64,000 bases of DNA, from positions 1,088,923-1,152,922 of the forward strand of contig SCFE01000031.1 in assembly GCA_004352715.1 (NCBI GenBank), written 5' to 3'. Shown here piece by piece: positions 24,401 to 35,520 of this stretch. The DNA is from Hofstenia miamia (lineage: Eukaryota > Xenacoelomorpha > Acoela). A program made the position numbers and the translations under genes. The notes under the pieces were generated by a model. That model had not been told where the DNA came from. It ran no database searches and saw nothing but the letters and a program-made list of their open reading frames with translations. How positions within the stretch are numbered: the stretch's first letter is position 1; every line of letters starts with the position of its first letter.

Positions 24401-27400
24401 ATCAAACATATGACTTAAATTTTTTGGTTCGTTTGAAGCGTTAAAATTACCACTGCAAATTTCAATTACAATAAATTACACAACAAATGATCGGCATCAC
24501 AAAACAATCGACCAAAGTGACAATATTTTGCTGTATTAACCGTCCATAATATTGGATAGGTAGCGCTTAGAAGAAAAATGCATGAGTTTTTCTCGTTTTT
24601 ATGAGGAATAAAGTGGTTACCGCCCACCAGGTGTACACTTCGTGTTGGGTTCTTATACACCCAAGGCTATATCAAAGCATTTTGAATGGTTAATATTTAC
24701 TTTTAAACATATCAACTTATTATATAGTCTCATTGTGTAATTGAAAAACATTGTAAAAATATTGAGGGGCTGTCTCAACGTAAATGTTTGCATTCACAGT
24801 CTTGCAAAGATTAAAACATTATCCATTTTGTAGAACATTAAAACAATTTGTAACATACTTTTTGTTGAGAACGCTGGATTATTGATTTCAAGAAATCTGT
24901 ACTTTACTTTGAGATAAATAAATATCACAATTTTAATAAAATAGAATTTAATACAAATACAATCTGTATTTCTATAATGTTTTTAAATGTTTGACCTTAA
25001 AAAGTTGGAAAATATTAAGCCAACATAAATGTCGTGGCAATAAAATCATAAATACCTGTCTAAGTTGTCCAATTTGACGATTAAGATTGTTGATATCCTA
25101 ATGCATAAGCAAATATACTTGAAACTAAAATTAAACTAACCTCGCCGATGATGTAGGTGAGCTCTTGAACCTCTAGTGGATTATCGTCGAACAATGTTTT
25201 GCGCTTTGCCACTAAATAAGAAATACACGTAAAATAAAAAATATTCCTAAAATTAATGTGTGAATAATTCCAGACAAGAAACCGTGCAAATACAATATAA
25301 ATGAAATAACTAGCAGCAAACATTCGCAAATTCCTCTGACTGTGATTAGGCTTTTTAATGAAATATAACTCAATTTTTAAATCAAATTTTGCTGCTTTTT
25401 ACTCAATAGAATCCGAAGCATATCTTAATTATTTGCACTCAAATAGTAGATTTAAACAAAATCTTGCGCCCAACATAAAATGTGCATATGTCATTTAATA
25501 AACTGTATGCAATAATGTCAAAAAGGGAATGGTAAAGAAGTGAACGCAAATACATAGATTGTTTATAAAATATCGCTAGCACATGGATGAGAAGTAAATA
25601 CCCATTGCGTGTAACAGCTAAAGCCAACTTCACAAAAACGAAATATAAGTGTTAGGTTTGTCAAATACAATTAGAAAACCGTAATACTCTGCAAATTGAA
25701 CAAGATAGAAAAACGTTTGAGACTATTAATTCTCCAGAAAATATAGCAGCGTGGTGAAAGAATTTCAAAAACCTGTCGCATTTACATCATACAGGTTCAA
25801 AATCAACTCGAATAACTTGCAAAGAATAAATTTAGCAAGCGATAAAAATGAGTAAACAATGATCTTTTATGAATAAAAAGAATACATGCGATGTCTTAAT
25901 AACTAAACTTCTAAAAATGTTCATTTCAAAGTGCTATGATGCTATGAAGGACTACTCATTCGCGGGTATTCAGCAATTTTTGTATAAAATAAACATCGGC
26001 AAAATATTAAATAGCATAAAATTAAATGTTTTTTGCAGTGTGATTAATATGAAGATGATGCTTGATTATATTTAACTTCGGGTTGCATAATGGAATTCGC
26101 ATTACAATTCTGCTATGATCTAAAATAGATATACATTATGTGTGTTTGAATTGGCAGAGTTTGTGGATGATTCAAATAATTTTATCACGAATGCTTGGAT
26201 ATTCTATTTGCGAAAATTCAACAAATTATGCTGTCCTTTTTTTCGGAAAATTCTGCATTTTCCTGTTAAAACAAAAAGATGTGGTTTAATCAAAGGAAAG
26301 TGAAGTCACGCAAAATAGATGCTTATATAGATGTTTATAACGACAATGATTTGATTTGGAGATAAGTAAAAAGGCCGATTTGCAGAAAGATTTTCGCCTT
26401 CGAGAATAGTGGACAAGGATGAGAACATCATCAAAAAATTTAAAAACCACATATGCATACATCCATTTCAAAAACCCATTCTCGGCCACACTAAAACAAT
26501 TGCATCCACAAAAATCCACACGTGAAAATGTCCATTTTTAAATATTTAAAGGAGAAAAACTCCTAATTATTCTTTTTATACTAGCCAAAAAATGCAAATA
26601 TAAAAAATTCCAAACTTAAAAAAGCGACATTGTCGAACAACAATCATATTTGTAGAAATACTTAGTGAGTTATAAAAGCAAAGGCATCGACTGTTTCTGG
26701 TGCAAGACACCCTAAAAAATTCGATAAAATGTTCATCGCACGGGAGAAAAGCGCCCACTGTCTTACAAAGACAGTTATATAACAAGCACCTCTCGCGTTA
26801 ATAGACAACCGTAAATCGAAATATCTCTTTTAGTTTGCTTTTAAATAGATTTTGAAACGAATTGTTCTGATAACAATTTTTCCAAGCTGCATACATCAGC
26901 ACACCTGCGTAGATAGTTGAAATCCGCGTCCATCCTTGATTATAGAGCGGTGTATTCCCTCATTTGTCTAGAACTGAATGTTTGCTAAGTAATAATAGCA
27001 TCAACATAATATACGATATTCAAGCAAAATACAAGCCTAGCTATAACAAACAGATAATCCATTGCATTATCTTTAGATATATGTATGTTATTTGATATAA
27101 AAAAACAGATTATGTTTGTTGGAGAGAAGATTTGGATTAGCAAGTTTTAAATTAAATTCTAATTGAACGATTGTAGAATTTTGACATTGGATTAGAGTAG
27201 AAAATTTTCAATTGACAAGCCTAATTTTAATCAATGGATTGAAATAATCAAGTTTTGATACAATCCTTCGTATTTACGGACCCTTTTCCAAAGTAAAATT
27301 TCTCTACCCGTTTGCGGATTGAACTTTTCTTCGAATGATGATGACATTCCCATTATCAGACCCCTAACTAATGAATTGATATGGAAAATCGGCCATTTTG

Positions 27401-30400
27401 AAGCCTGTTGATAATAAACAATCTTGGGTTTTGCAATCTATTCACAGGTACAACGAATTCAATCTGTTGCAATATCATAATCATATTGCCAATATGGAGA
27501 ACGATTTCAATTAATTATCAGTCAAGGTGAAAATAATCTATTGCACAGATTTAGTAGGTTGTTGACTAGCGCTAGAAACATAGGAAATAATATTCACTCT
27601 CTACATTGCTTCAAATAAAATTTATACATGTGTATATTCGGCAGATCATATATTTGCCTTCGAATTTTTTAAAGAAAAATAATGCAACATCAAAATTTTT
27701 AATGGAACAAGAATTCACAATAATATTGCAAGTCAATATCAATAAATGATAATCAATGAACTAGTGAACAATTAAGCATTCATATAATTATTTGACAAAT
27801 ATTTGTACGCAGGGTGTACTTCTAAATAATTAAAATTGGCGCTCTATATGTGAGAGGTAGGTAAATATTAAACAATGGGCTGAACCCCTCTAGAGTACAT
27901 CCAAGTGTGTACGTATCATATTTAAATACATATGCATCGAAATATACTTACACAAAGCCAATTTTTCCAATTTTGCACATGTACTGGCTAAATCAGAACC
28001 AACCAATCTAATATAACATAAATGTTAAGTATGAGGACCAAAAACATACTTAGCAGCTGTTGTGAACTCATTTCGTCGATGGACTTCACGAGAAGCCGTC
28101 TTATGACGAATTCCATTTAAAACCTAAGCGAATAAGCATCAACTCTTATTCCTTTTTGAAAAAATATACCGTGCATTTAAATTGTTTTGAAAAATCACTG
28201 GAAAACGTTGAGACTACAATCTTAATAACGATTGTGGTGTTCGCAACGAATGCTAATTTAAAACAACAATGAAATTTTACTGACAACGATGGATAGTTTG
28301 TAAATAAATTAATTTCGAAGAATTTAAACCCAAGAGCGGAATTTCGAATACATAATACATTGAACGCGTATAATGTAATGTTATACAGAACAATGGGAAG
28401 GAAGACACATGCGACGTCAAATACACTGATGTGGCCCTGTGGTATTTGCAAGAAACATGTGAAGGGGCTTTCGATCTACTGCGTCGACTGCGAATTCTGG
28501 TTTCATCATCGATGCACTTCCCTATCTCGAGAGGAACTAATGAGTTGCCGGAATTACCGTTGGCATTGTGGTTGTATCCCCCAACCAACAGACAGTACAG
28601 GTCTTACACAAGTTATGGCCAATCTCTCAGTTGGACCCACACAAGATACGACGGGTCACTCTACCTCAACAGCGACTGATAACACTTCGGGTCTCACACA
28701 AGCTATCAGCAACTTGCGAATTGCATCAGATCCTCATGAACATACCATAAGCTCTTTGATCAACATCATTCACCACTGCCCTCCTGTCTTAAGGCGACTA
28801 CCAAAAACTTGCAGATTCAACGCCGGAAAATGTCTTGCTGGTGTATTCCGTGGTATATGCGAGAACCCATACAACATTACTAAGTGGGTTTCTCTCTACA
28901 TGTTTGCAGTCGACTGTTTGATCATCCCCAAGAGAGGTGGTAAAAATCGTTCTCTGACGATGACAATCAACAAACGCTTCAATGATTTTACAGGAACACT
29001 TCACGATATTCAGGTTGTTAAAAGGAAATCAAAAGCAGAATTCAAACTGGAAAAGGCAGTCTCCCGAAAAATAGATGATGGTGATGTGAAAGGAGCTGTC
29101 CGATTGATGACATCTTCTGATGGTATCGCAGAAGACACGGAAGAAACATTGACTATTCTCAGGAAGAAGCATCCGCCACCAGCATCAGCCCATGATCTCC
29201 CCACTCGCCCAGATGTCGATCCTCCACAGGTGTCATTCAATACAGTGAAGCGCGCGATATTATCGTTTCCATCGGGCTCGGCGGGAGGACCTGATCGATT
29301 GACCCCACAACTATTCAAAGACATGGTAAACTGCGATGGTAATGATGACTTCAGGGAAGCATTGACAGCTTTTATTAACTTATTGTTGACTGGCAAATGT
29401 CCTATCTCACTGCGCCCTTTGTTTTTCGGCGCCAACCTCACTGCTCTGGCTAAGAAAGACGGTGGTATCAGACCAATTGCCGTCGGTAACACCCTGAGAA
29501 GAATTACAGCCAAATGCGCTGGGTATGTTGCAGCCGATGAACGCAGACAACGGTATGGTCATCTGCAGTTGGGGTACGGAAATCCGCTGGGTGCGGAAGC
29601 AGCAGCACACAGCATCAGATCATTCATGACGTCACCCGATATCGGTCATGAACATGTCTTGGTTAAAATTGACTTCTCTAACGCGTTCAACTCGATTCGC
29701 CGCGATAAAATGCTCCATGCTGTTGCTAGATTCTCGCCTAATCTCTTTGCTTACACTGAGTCTGCATATTCTGCAAAGTCCACTCTCTTCTACAGACAAT
29801 CGACAATTCCATCATCAGAAGGCGTTCAACAAGGTGATCCTGAAGGTCCGCCATTATTCTGCGACACCACACTGCCCCTGATTGAATCACTCCAATCACA
29901 ATTTAACGTGTGGTACCTTGATGATGGCAATATAGCCGATAAGTGGAGCAAAGTCCTCGATGATCTAAAGACTGTACTTTCAAAGGCCAGTGATGTCGGT
30001 TTATCAATGAACTCGAAAAAATGTGAGTTGGTTTTCCTCGGCAATCCCCCGGATGAATTGAAACATCAAATATATTCACGCTTCCTCGAGATATGTCCCG
30101 GAATACAGATTACTGCACCAGAAAATCTGGTCTTCTTGGGTGCTCCAGTCGGTCAAGCCGCGAGGAGGAGTTGTCTTCGAAAGAAATCTGATGCTCTATC
30201 AACGATGGTATCTCGTCTTTCCTGTCTCGACGCACACATAGCGCTGTTCCTACTTAAGAACTCGTTTTCAATGCCACGATTGTTGTACTTGCTAAGAGCA
30301 TCCCCGTGTTTTCTCGAAAAGGATCTTCTTACACAGTACGATTCTATCCTAAAGAGTGCTCTAGAACACATGTGTAACGTGATTTTGTCGGACGAGTCTT

Positions 30401-32964
30401 TTAATCAAGCAACACTGCCTGTCGTCATGGGTGGTTTGGGTATCAGTTCAGCTGTCAGCCTCGCGACTCCTGCCTTCTTGGCCTCTGCGACTGGCAGTCA
30501 ATCCCTGATGTCCCGAATTCTCCAGAAATGTTCTCCATCTGTCACTGAGGTTGCTTTCACTGAAGCCATTACAAACTGGAAATTGTTTACTAAGCTAGAA
30601 TCAATCCCCTCGGATCCTCATATTCAGAAAAGCTGGACATTAGCAGTTGCCCAACGAACACGTCAAGAACTCGTCGCCCGAACCGACTCATTTGGAAACA
30701 AGCGCCTAGCTGCTTTTTCAGACAAGTACTCCGGTGCTTGGTTGAATGCATTGCCATCAGTTCCCCTGGGATTAAAGTTAACAGATCCACAAGTTCGTAT
30801 TGCAATCGGTACACGGCTGGGATTGCGTCTGTGCGAACCACATCAGTGTATATGTGGTCAGTATGTTGACGAATTTGGTCTACACGGTCTGGCCTGTAAG
30901 AAAAGCGCTGGCCGCCATGCCAGGCACGCTCATTTGAACCAGCTCGTTAAACAGTCACTGGGTACCCTAAAGATACCATCTCGTCTAGAGCCAGCCGGAC
31001 TCTCTCGTACTGACGGCAAGAGACCTGATGGGGCCGCAATAACTCTGTGGAATCGTGGAATGTCATTACTGTAGGATGCAACTGTCTTTGATACCCTCGC
31101 GCCCACAAATTTGACAATGGATGAAACACTAGAGCGAGCGGAAATGAGAAAATCATCCAAATATTCTCAACTTGTGGAAAGGGGCTACATGTTTCAACCG
31201 ATCGCTTTTGGCACACAAGGAAACTGTGGACCATCAACAATGCAATTCCTTAAAACGCTTGGAAAGCGACTCGTCGAGGAAACCAATGAACCAAGAGCTT
31301 CCGCTTTTTTGAGGCAGCGCATCTCGATCGCCATCCAGATGGACAATGCTGCCTGTGTGTTGGGTACCGTTGTGGAGGACTGTGAACTCGAAGCCGTATT
31401 TTTTATTTAATTCATTTGAAATGAACTCTTTACATGTTTAAAAGATATTCTGAAAAATTATTTCAACATCCAGACTCAGCAATTCCAGATGCCCCATTGT
31501 TCTATATTAAACCTCAATTGTTATCTTAACTAAGGTCCAATGTTGATTTTGCAACTAAGATGTAATTATTGTAAAGTTCATTTGAAACTAAGCTTATATT
31601 GTAAAGTTGATTGAAAATAAATAAAAATCACAATAAAAAAAAAAACAACAGAATATAAATATTGGATTAAAAATTAAATCAAGAATTGAATTCTGAACAA
31701 AGAGTTAAAATAATAACAAAACACGATTTTATACATGTGCAATATTTATCTGAAATGATTAATAAGAAAATTACCACATCGGCGCAGTTGCTTCATTAGA
31801 TTTGAGTTTATTTAAGGAAAATAACTATTCGAAAATTATATCGTTTACGACAATAAGCTTGTTGCAAAAGGAGGGCTATGTATTTCATATAAGCAATTAA
31901 GAAATAAATAAAAGTCCATTCAACTGTTGGTACAGCCAAAAAGTACCAAAAGTAAAAAAATTCAAAATAGATATGTGGATTAGTAATATAATTTTGAATT
32001 TCTTAATCGAACTCCTCGCATAAATTGCTGTGACAAGATTATTAACAAACAATAAATGGAACAAAGTAAGTCGACTTCTATGGAATGTGATTTGCCGAAA
32101 AACCTAATGCTATTCCAAAACGAATTAATAATTCGTGTTATTATTGGCAGTAGCAACAATGCACTATAAATTAAACAGCTGAATTGATATTTCCATTCAT
32201 CTTTTTAATAAAAACTTAGTGAAAATCAAAATTTATTTCAAGGAAACTACAATATTTTAGTCATTCCCAAAAAAAATGTGGGGCTCGAGTGGAAGATATC
32301 AAAATTCGACGACATTTCAACTAACGATAGGAACAGTTCCTGAAATATTTGAATGTACATTTGGATAGATGATACATGAAAATAATTAAATACAAAGCAT
32401 CGTATTCACAAAGTATTCTCATTCAATGGTAACTGCATTCTATAATGAATGATATAACTAAAGACACAGAAACACAAAAACAGTGAATCACTGCGGTTCC
32501 ATTCACATTTTCTTCTGAAACGCGTTTCAAAGATAGTTATTTTAAATATTAAATAATAAGGTTATTGCATTTCAAAAAAATTTCTAATGCAGAAATTTAA
32601 CTAATTGCACATTTTTTGGGTTTAATTAAGAAAAAATCTCATTGTGCTACACTGTAAGATGATTAACTACTATCTTGAAATTGATTACAAGACGTTGTGT
32701 TAAAGTGCTATTAAAAAATTTTAAATTATTAATGAGAACGTATAAATAGAAATATTGCAATTTTTTTACCTCTTTACTTTGTAACGATTTAACAGTAGTA
32801 GAGAACTCTGATGTTCTATCACAAAATGACATTACTTCAATATCGCCAGGGTCATCAACTAATTCTTCAATTTGTTCGCCTTTGTATTCTTCAGTGAGTG
32901 TTATGAAACTATGACCTAACCTTTCAGCAGCTGTGGAAAAACGATTGCGTAAATACGGGTTCAT
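18338..32964 (-). CDS. STX5: Syntaxin-5 (Golgi Qa-SNARE), 10 exons, 356 residues
   Basis: Spliced CDS (minus): 32964-32770, 28123-28050, 28007-27952, 25211-25141, 25097-25056, 24112-23984, 19917-19830, 19789-19656, 19524-19403, 18497-18338; total 1,071 nt. All introns are GT-AG and all phases fit. Syntaxin-5 is the Qa-SNARE for ER-Golgi and intra-Golgi fusion, a type IV membrane protein that pairs with Sly1. Seen here: DRTSEF (49-54), matching the Sly1-binding peptide; Habc helices about 66-190 with KLEKLALLAKRKTLFDD and ELTYII; a linker; a SNARE motif about 255-325 (QQLELIEQ, FQQLAEIV, SELLKYFQS); a C-terminal membrane anchor about 336-356. Length matches the long animal form. The expected zero-layer Gln is Ser298. 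Translation may start at Met1 (in-frame TGA two codons upstream) or at Met45, which equals the mammalian short-form start. Confidence 0.95.
19063..19085. repeat. (ACT)n microsatellite in STX5 intron 9
   Basis: About seven ACT units followed by ATTAGTAGT, which can fold back on it. Confidence 0.9.
19403..19524 (-). CDS. STX5: STX5 exon 9 (residues 264-304), SNARE core
   Basis: 122 nt starting DSYIKERA and ending with the split Met304; donor GTATGT. It holds FQQLAEIVKTSEES, where the zero-layer position is Ser298 (codon AGC) and not Gln. Confidence 0.95.
19656..19789 (-). CDS. STX5: STX5 exon 8 (to residue 263)
   Basis: 134 nt; variable linker, then QQLELIEQT leading into the SNARE motif. Donor GTAAGT, followed by a 131-bp intron. 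Confidence 0.93.
19830..19917 (-). CDS. STX5: STX5 exon 7 (residues 190-219, last codon split)
   Basis: 88 nt starting NLKEQKSRREQFSK, the conserved post-Habc basic block, then a Ser/Pro linker. Without removal of the next 40 bp the frame meets TAG, which supports the micro-intron. Confidence 0.92.
20533..20757 (+). pseudogene. BED-type zinc finger fragment, probable hAT transposase N-terminus
   Basis: 74 codons, in STX5 intron 6 on the opposite strand. SDVWKHFELP is followed by SCKTCLTTFSTR and then HNTGTHNLNTHNLNK, fitting the BED pattern (aromatic-W-x-F, C-x2-C, TxNL..H). The frame stops soon after, and no hAT catalytic core follows in the next 3 kb. A remnant of a transposase or of a domesticated ZBED gene; I favour the former. 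Confidence 0.5.
20758..23983. other. Remainder of STX5 intron 6, nothing recognised
   Basis: AT-rich, short frames only. No transposon termini identified. Confidence 0.5.
23984..24112 (-). CDS. STX5: STX5 exon 6 (residues 147-189)
   Basis: 129 nt ending SLQSRLASMSTNFKSVLD then IRSE, a block typical of syntaxin-5. Acceptor TATTTAG, donor GTATTA. Confidence 0.94.
25056..25097 (-). CDS. STX5: STX5 exon 5 (residues 133-146)
   Basis: A 42-nt micro-exon encoding DINNLNRQIGQLRQ, in phase 0 at both ends, between a 43-bp intron (25098-25140) and a 943-bp intron. Confidence 0.93.
25141..25211 (-). CDS. STX5: STX5 exon 4 (residues 110-132)
   Basis: 71 nt encoding AKRKTLFDDN...LTYIIGE, the most recognisable part of the syntaxin-5 Habc domain. 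Donor GTTAGT. Confidence 0.95.
25212..27951. other. STX5 intron 3, nothing recognised
   Basis: 2,740 bp with only short spurious frames (for example 26286-26519 and 26576-26785 minus) and no recognisable repeat. Confidence 0.5.
27952..28007 (-). CDS. STX5: STX5 exon 3 (to residue 109, both ends split)
   Basis: 56 nt encoding LVGSDLASTCAKLEKLAL with donor GTAAGT. It is separated from exon 2 by an intron of only 42 bp (28008-28049). Confidence 0.93.
28050..28123 (-). CDS. STX5: STX5 exon 2 (residues 66-90, last codon split)
   Basis: Begins VLNGIRHK after acceptor CGCTTAG and ends RRNEFTTAA plus two bases, with donor GTATGT. The preceding intron of 4,646 bp contains the retrotransposon at 28269-31641. 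Confidence 0.93.
28269..31641 (+). mobile_element. Non-LTR retrotransposon, PHD/RT/nuclease type, copy 1 (near full length)
   Basis: Inserted in STX5 intron 1 in the orientation opposite to the gene. The sequence from about 28556 to 31624 matches 50647-53721 with about 99% identity. A probable target duplication AAAACAACA lies at 28260-28268 and 31642-31650, which would give a 91-bp 5' UTR, a 1,016-codon ORF, a ~215-bp 3' UTR with AATAAATA, and a terminal A run. The A-rich duplication is weak evidence on its own. Confidence 0.8.
28360..31410 (+). pseudogene. Retrotransposon ORF: PHD-like finger, reverse transcriptase, CCHC, nuclease-like domain; one nonsense mutation
   Basis: Open for 904 codons, then TAG at 31072-31074, then open to 31410. 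Copy 2 has TGG at that codon. Residues 27-72 form a PHD-like finger (C27, C30, C41, C44, H49, C52, then WHCGC). The reverse transcriptase covers about 290-620: motif A KIDFSNAFNSI (D438), GVQQGDP (488-494), YLDDG (519-523), KCEL, FLGAPVG. Then C830-C832-H842-C846 and KRPDG (D890), followed in copy 2 by WDATVIDT. That arrangement resembles the CCHC plus PD-(D/E)xK endonuclease of R2-like elements. No AP endonuclease is present. It would copy its RNA by target-primed reverse transcription. The clade is not assigned. Confidence 0.8.
31651..32769. other. STX5 intron 1 remainder, nothing recognised
   Basis: AT-rich; no repeat or gene could be supported. Confidence 0.5.
32770..32964 (-). CDS. STX5: STX5 exon 1 (residues 1-65)
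   Basis: From ATG 32964-32962 to ...SLQSKE with donor GTAAAA. It carries an acidic stretch and then MSFCDRTSEF with the Sly1-binding motif. A possible acceptor (TTTTCCACAG) at 32931-32940 means the first 11 codons could instead be intron, with transcription starting further upstream. Confidence 0.85.
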
Positions 32965-33481
32965 TAATCATTATATACAACGACCGAATATCTAAAACTA
33001 ACAAAATAGTTTTAAATTTTAAACTTGATCCAGTCATTAAGAAAATATTAGTAATAAAAATAGATCTTAGAGACCCACCTAACTTAAATATAATAAATAT
33101 ACATTCGGTGTGCATTACAAAGCAGCTTAGGCCATTCCTCAAATAAATCTTAAAAAAAACAAATAATTACCGAGTACTTAGAGAAAGGATGCCGCCATGA
33201 ATTTCACAATTACATGATAAGATTATTTATATAGGCAAAGAAAAAAATTTTTGATTGCGCAGGCAGACCTAGTTGAACTATCCATCAAATTATACTGTTA
33301 AAGGAATTCACGAAAGACAAAGATACGCAAAGGGATATGTTTATGACCAATATACAAGTTTTCTAGTCAAACGTAATGATTGTATAAGATTTCCATTTGG
33401 AACTCTTATAAATAAGAGCAAAAGCAAATTTATTGCTGATAAAACTAGCAAAGGGGATACTACACACTAAAATATACATGC

Positions 33482-33484
<3 letters not shown>

Positions 33485-33514
<30 letters not shown>
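33485..33514. repeat. (TA)n microsatellite
   Basis: About 15 TA units just past the 3' side of the Harbinger relic. Confidence 0.95.
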
Positions 33515-33517
<3 letters not shown>

Positions 33518-33542
33518 CATTCACAGCGTAGCATACTGTACA

Positions 33543-34584
33543 TTAAATTGCAAATATATTTTGAGCGATTTGATCTCGTAATTGTAGTCCACTGACAGAA
33601 TTGATGATATTAGCATCAAGATTTGGAAGAATCATTGGAGATTCGAAATTTGTATCATCAGAATCGGTAAGCGAATATGAGAGACGTAAATCAGTAGCAA
33701 TGTTATGAAGAGTCGCACAACTTAGAATCACAGCAGAACATTTTGCAGGTGAGAAAGTCATAAATTTAGACAGACATCGGAATCACGATTTTAGAATTCC
33801 TATACATTTCTCCACACTCGTCCGACCTTTTGAAAGAGCCTTGTTAAAGCGTTCCTCCTCCTCCTCTTTGGAAGCGGTACCGTACGGTTTCATCAGTGTT
33901 GGAAGGATAAGCCGAATCTCCAAGTAGCCATGAATTTCGGAAGTTTTCGATGTACTCCCGAGCCCTGCTGCTCCTCAGAATATGAACATCGTGACAACTG
34001 CCCGGCCACATAGAACTAATATCATATAATTTCAGGGTAGAGCTGCAGATGACTTGGCAGTTGAGAGAATGCCAACCTTTATGATTCACAAATAGACACT
34101 AGTTTTGAGATGGTGCTTTTATAGGAATCTGTGTTCCATCTATACAACCGATTGTATTTGGCATGCCGCAGTAATAGTAAAACCTCTCTTTCTCCAAAAT
34201 CATTTGATCATCAGTTGGCCACTTGATGTACATGTCGTTTATCTTGCAAATGGCTTTAGATACAGCGTGAACAGTTCTTCCAACGGTCTTCTCCAATACA
34301 CCATGTAAATCACCAAATTCTCCCAGATAATCTCTTTCGGCGTAGCATCTCAATGCAATGCAGACTTGCAGAGGTATACTTAGAGAATATTTTCGCCGGG
34401 TAGAATGCAGAAGATAGGGTTCCAGTTCACAAGGTAAATCAAACACGGTAGATTTGGGTAGACGATATCTATCAATAAAATCAATGTCACTCATATAAGC
34501 TAATGGATCCACGCGATCCATGAAACGTCTTTGTTTTCTTAAGCCAGAGAAGTGTACGTCTGCTTTCACTCTCCATGTCGTCAC
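33543..34584 (-). pseudogene. PIF/Harbinger (HARBI1-like) transposase, inactivated
   Basis: From ATG 34584: RYRLPKSTVFDLPCEL, then LQVCIALRCYAERDYLGEFGD, then MPNTIGCIDGTQIPIKAPS, which is the first catalytic Asp context of DDE_Tnp_4. A TAG follows APSQN in place of the usual Glu. The same frame resumes with NHKGWHSLNCQVI and LLGDSAYP (second Asp). After AYP the frame shifts by one base to ...EEEEERFNKALSKGRTSVEKCIGILKS, a TGA replaces Arg, and FRCLSKFM...ATLHNIATD closes the protein at 33543. That makes two nonsense changes and one frameshift. The normal job is cut-and-paste transposition with a partner Myb-like protein, which I do not see here. Confidence 0.85.
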
Positions 34585-34589
34585 AGTGA

Positions 34590-34776
34590 GAAAATGATAT
34601 TCATTTCAACTGTTTAATCAATTAAACAGTGGCTTCACCTGCTGTAGCTACAGAGAACATTATTGACAGTGAATTAAACAGCGAACTTACAGCCTCTGTT
34701 AAAATTTTGAACATTGACGGCGAATTTAACAGTCACAGCTGTTGTTAAGCTTAACAGTGCTTTATGACACCGGGCC
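34590..34776 (-). mobile_element. Terminal region of the Harbinger element
   Basis: Read on the minus strand, the outer end begins GGCCCGGTGTCATAAAGC, like the GG(C)CCGGT... termini of Harbinger transposons, and contains a palindromic GTTAAGCTTAAC. No matching inverted terminus was found on the other side (33200-33540), so the distal end is probably lost. Confidence 0.5.
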
Positions 34777-34828
34777 TGGGGGATTTTAACTTTGATTAAG
34801 CAATAGTGGGAACTTGTACAATAGGAAA

Positions 34829-35055
34829 TATTTAAGATAGCATTTACGATTAAAGATCACATTTAATTAAATGAAAGTAAAAGGGAAAAGAAATATTTGG
34901 AATTGGCCAACCAAGAAAAATCAAATTTAAATTACAAAAGACCTCAATTCCAACAATCAAGATTAATTAATGAAGAAAATACTGTTTTTGAAATCCTAAT
35001 AAATGTTTAACACTTCATTTGTATTGATTTTATGTGCAAAGGATTTTAAAAATAA
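34829..35055 (+). repeat. ~226-bp dispersed repeat, copy 2
   Basis: Second copy of the block at 17970-18195. Its last ~85 bases also recur at 36055-36139 because they fall inside the exact duplication. Confidence 0.7.
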
Positions 35056-35491
35056 ATAATAATAACACAAAATCTCAAAAATAATACCAGGTTTTGTATT
35101 GCATATTTAATGCACAGAATTTTTCAATATTAACAAGTGCCAGCATAACTTTTTTTGTCAGTTCTAAAAAAAATTAAAAAATTTTTAAAATTTAGTGCAC
35201 AAGTACATAATTATGTAAAAAGTGTTCATAAAAGATTTACTCTAATATATAACGCTGGTACATTTATATAGATAAATTTTATATATATTCAATTTCAAAA
35301 CTTTTAAGATACTTTTTTTGGATAAAACATTAAAAAAAATTTTTTTCAAAAAACATTTTCAGTCAGCTGCAATAAGTCGATTACTTAGAAATGAAATTTC
35401 CCATTGTACATTATATTCCCCTATATGCATCTAAATGAAAGGTTATTGTAATGATCTTTTTCATCAAGTCATACCTTAAATTATCCTATAT

Positions 35492-35520
35492 GAAGAAGAA
35501 GAAGAAGAAGAAGAAGAAGA
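35492..35520. repeat. (GAA)n at LINE 3' end, duplicated unit
   Basis: About ten GAA units; on the minus strand this is a (TTC)n tail after GAATAAAGATA. The same run is at 36576-36604. Confidence 0.9.

Noticed and set aside
29010-29513. 167-codon minus-strand ORF (and its twin at 51101-51604)
   Set aside because: Antisense shadow of the retrotransposon reverse transcriptase frame; no homology in its own frame.
28269-31641. R2 element in ribosomal DNA
   Set aside because: The nuclease layout recalls R2, but the flanks are STX5 intron sequence, not 28S rDNA, and the N-terminal finger differs.
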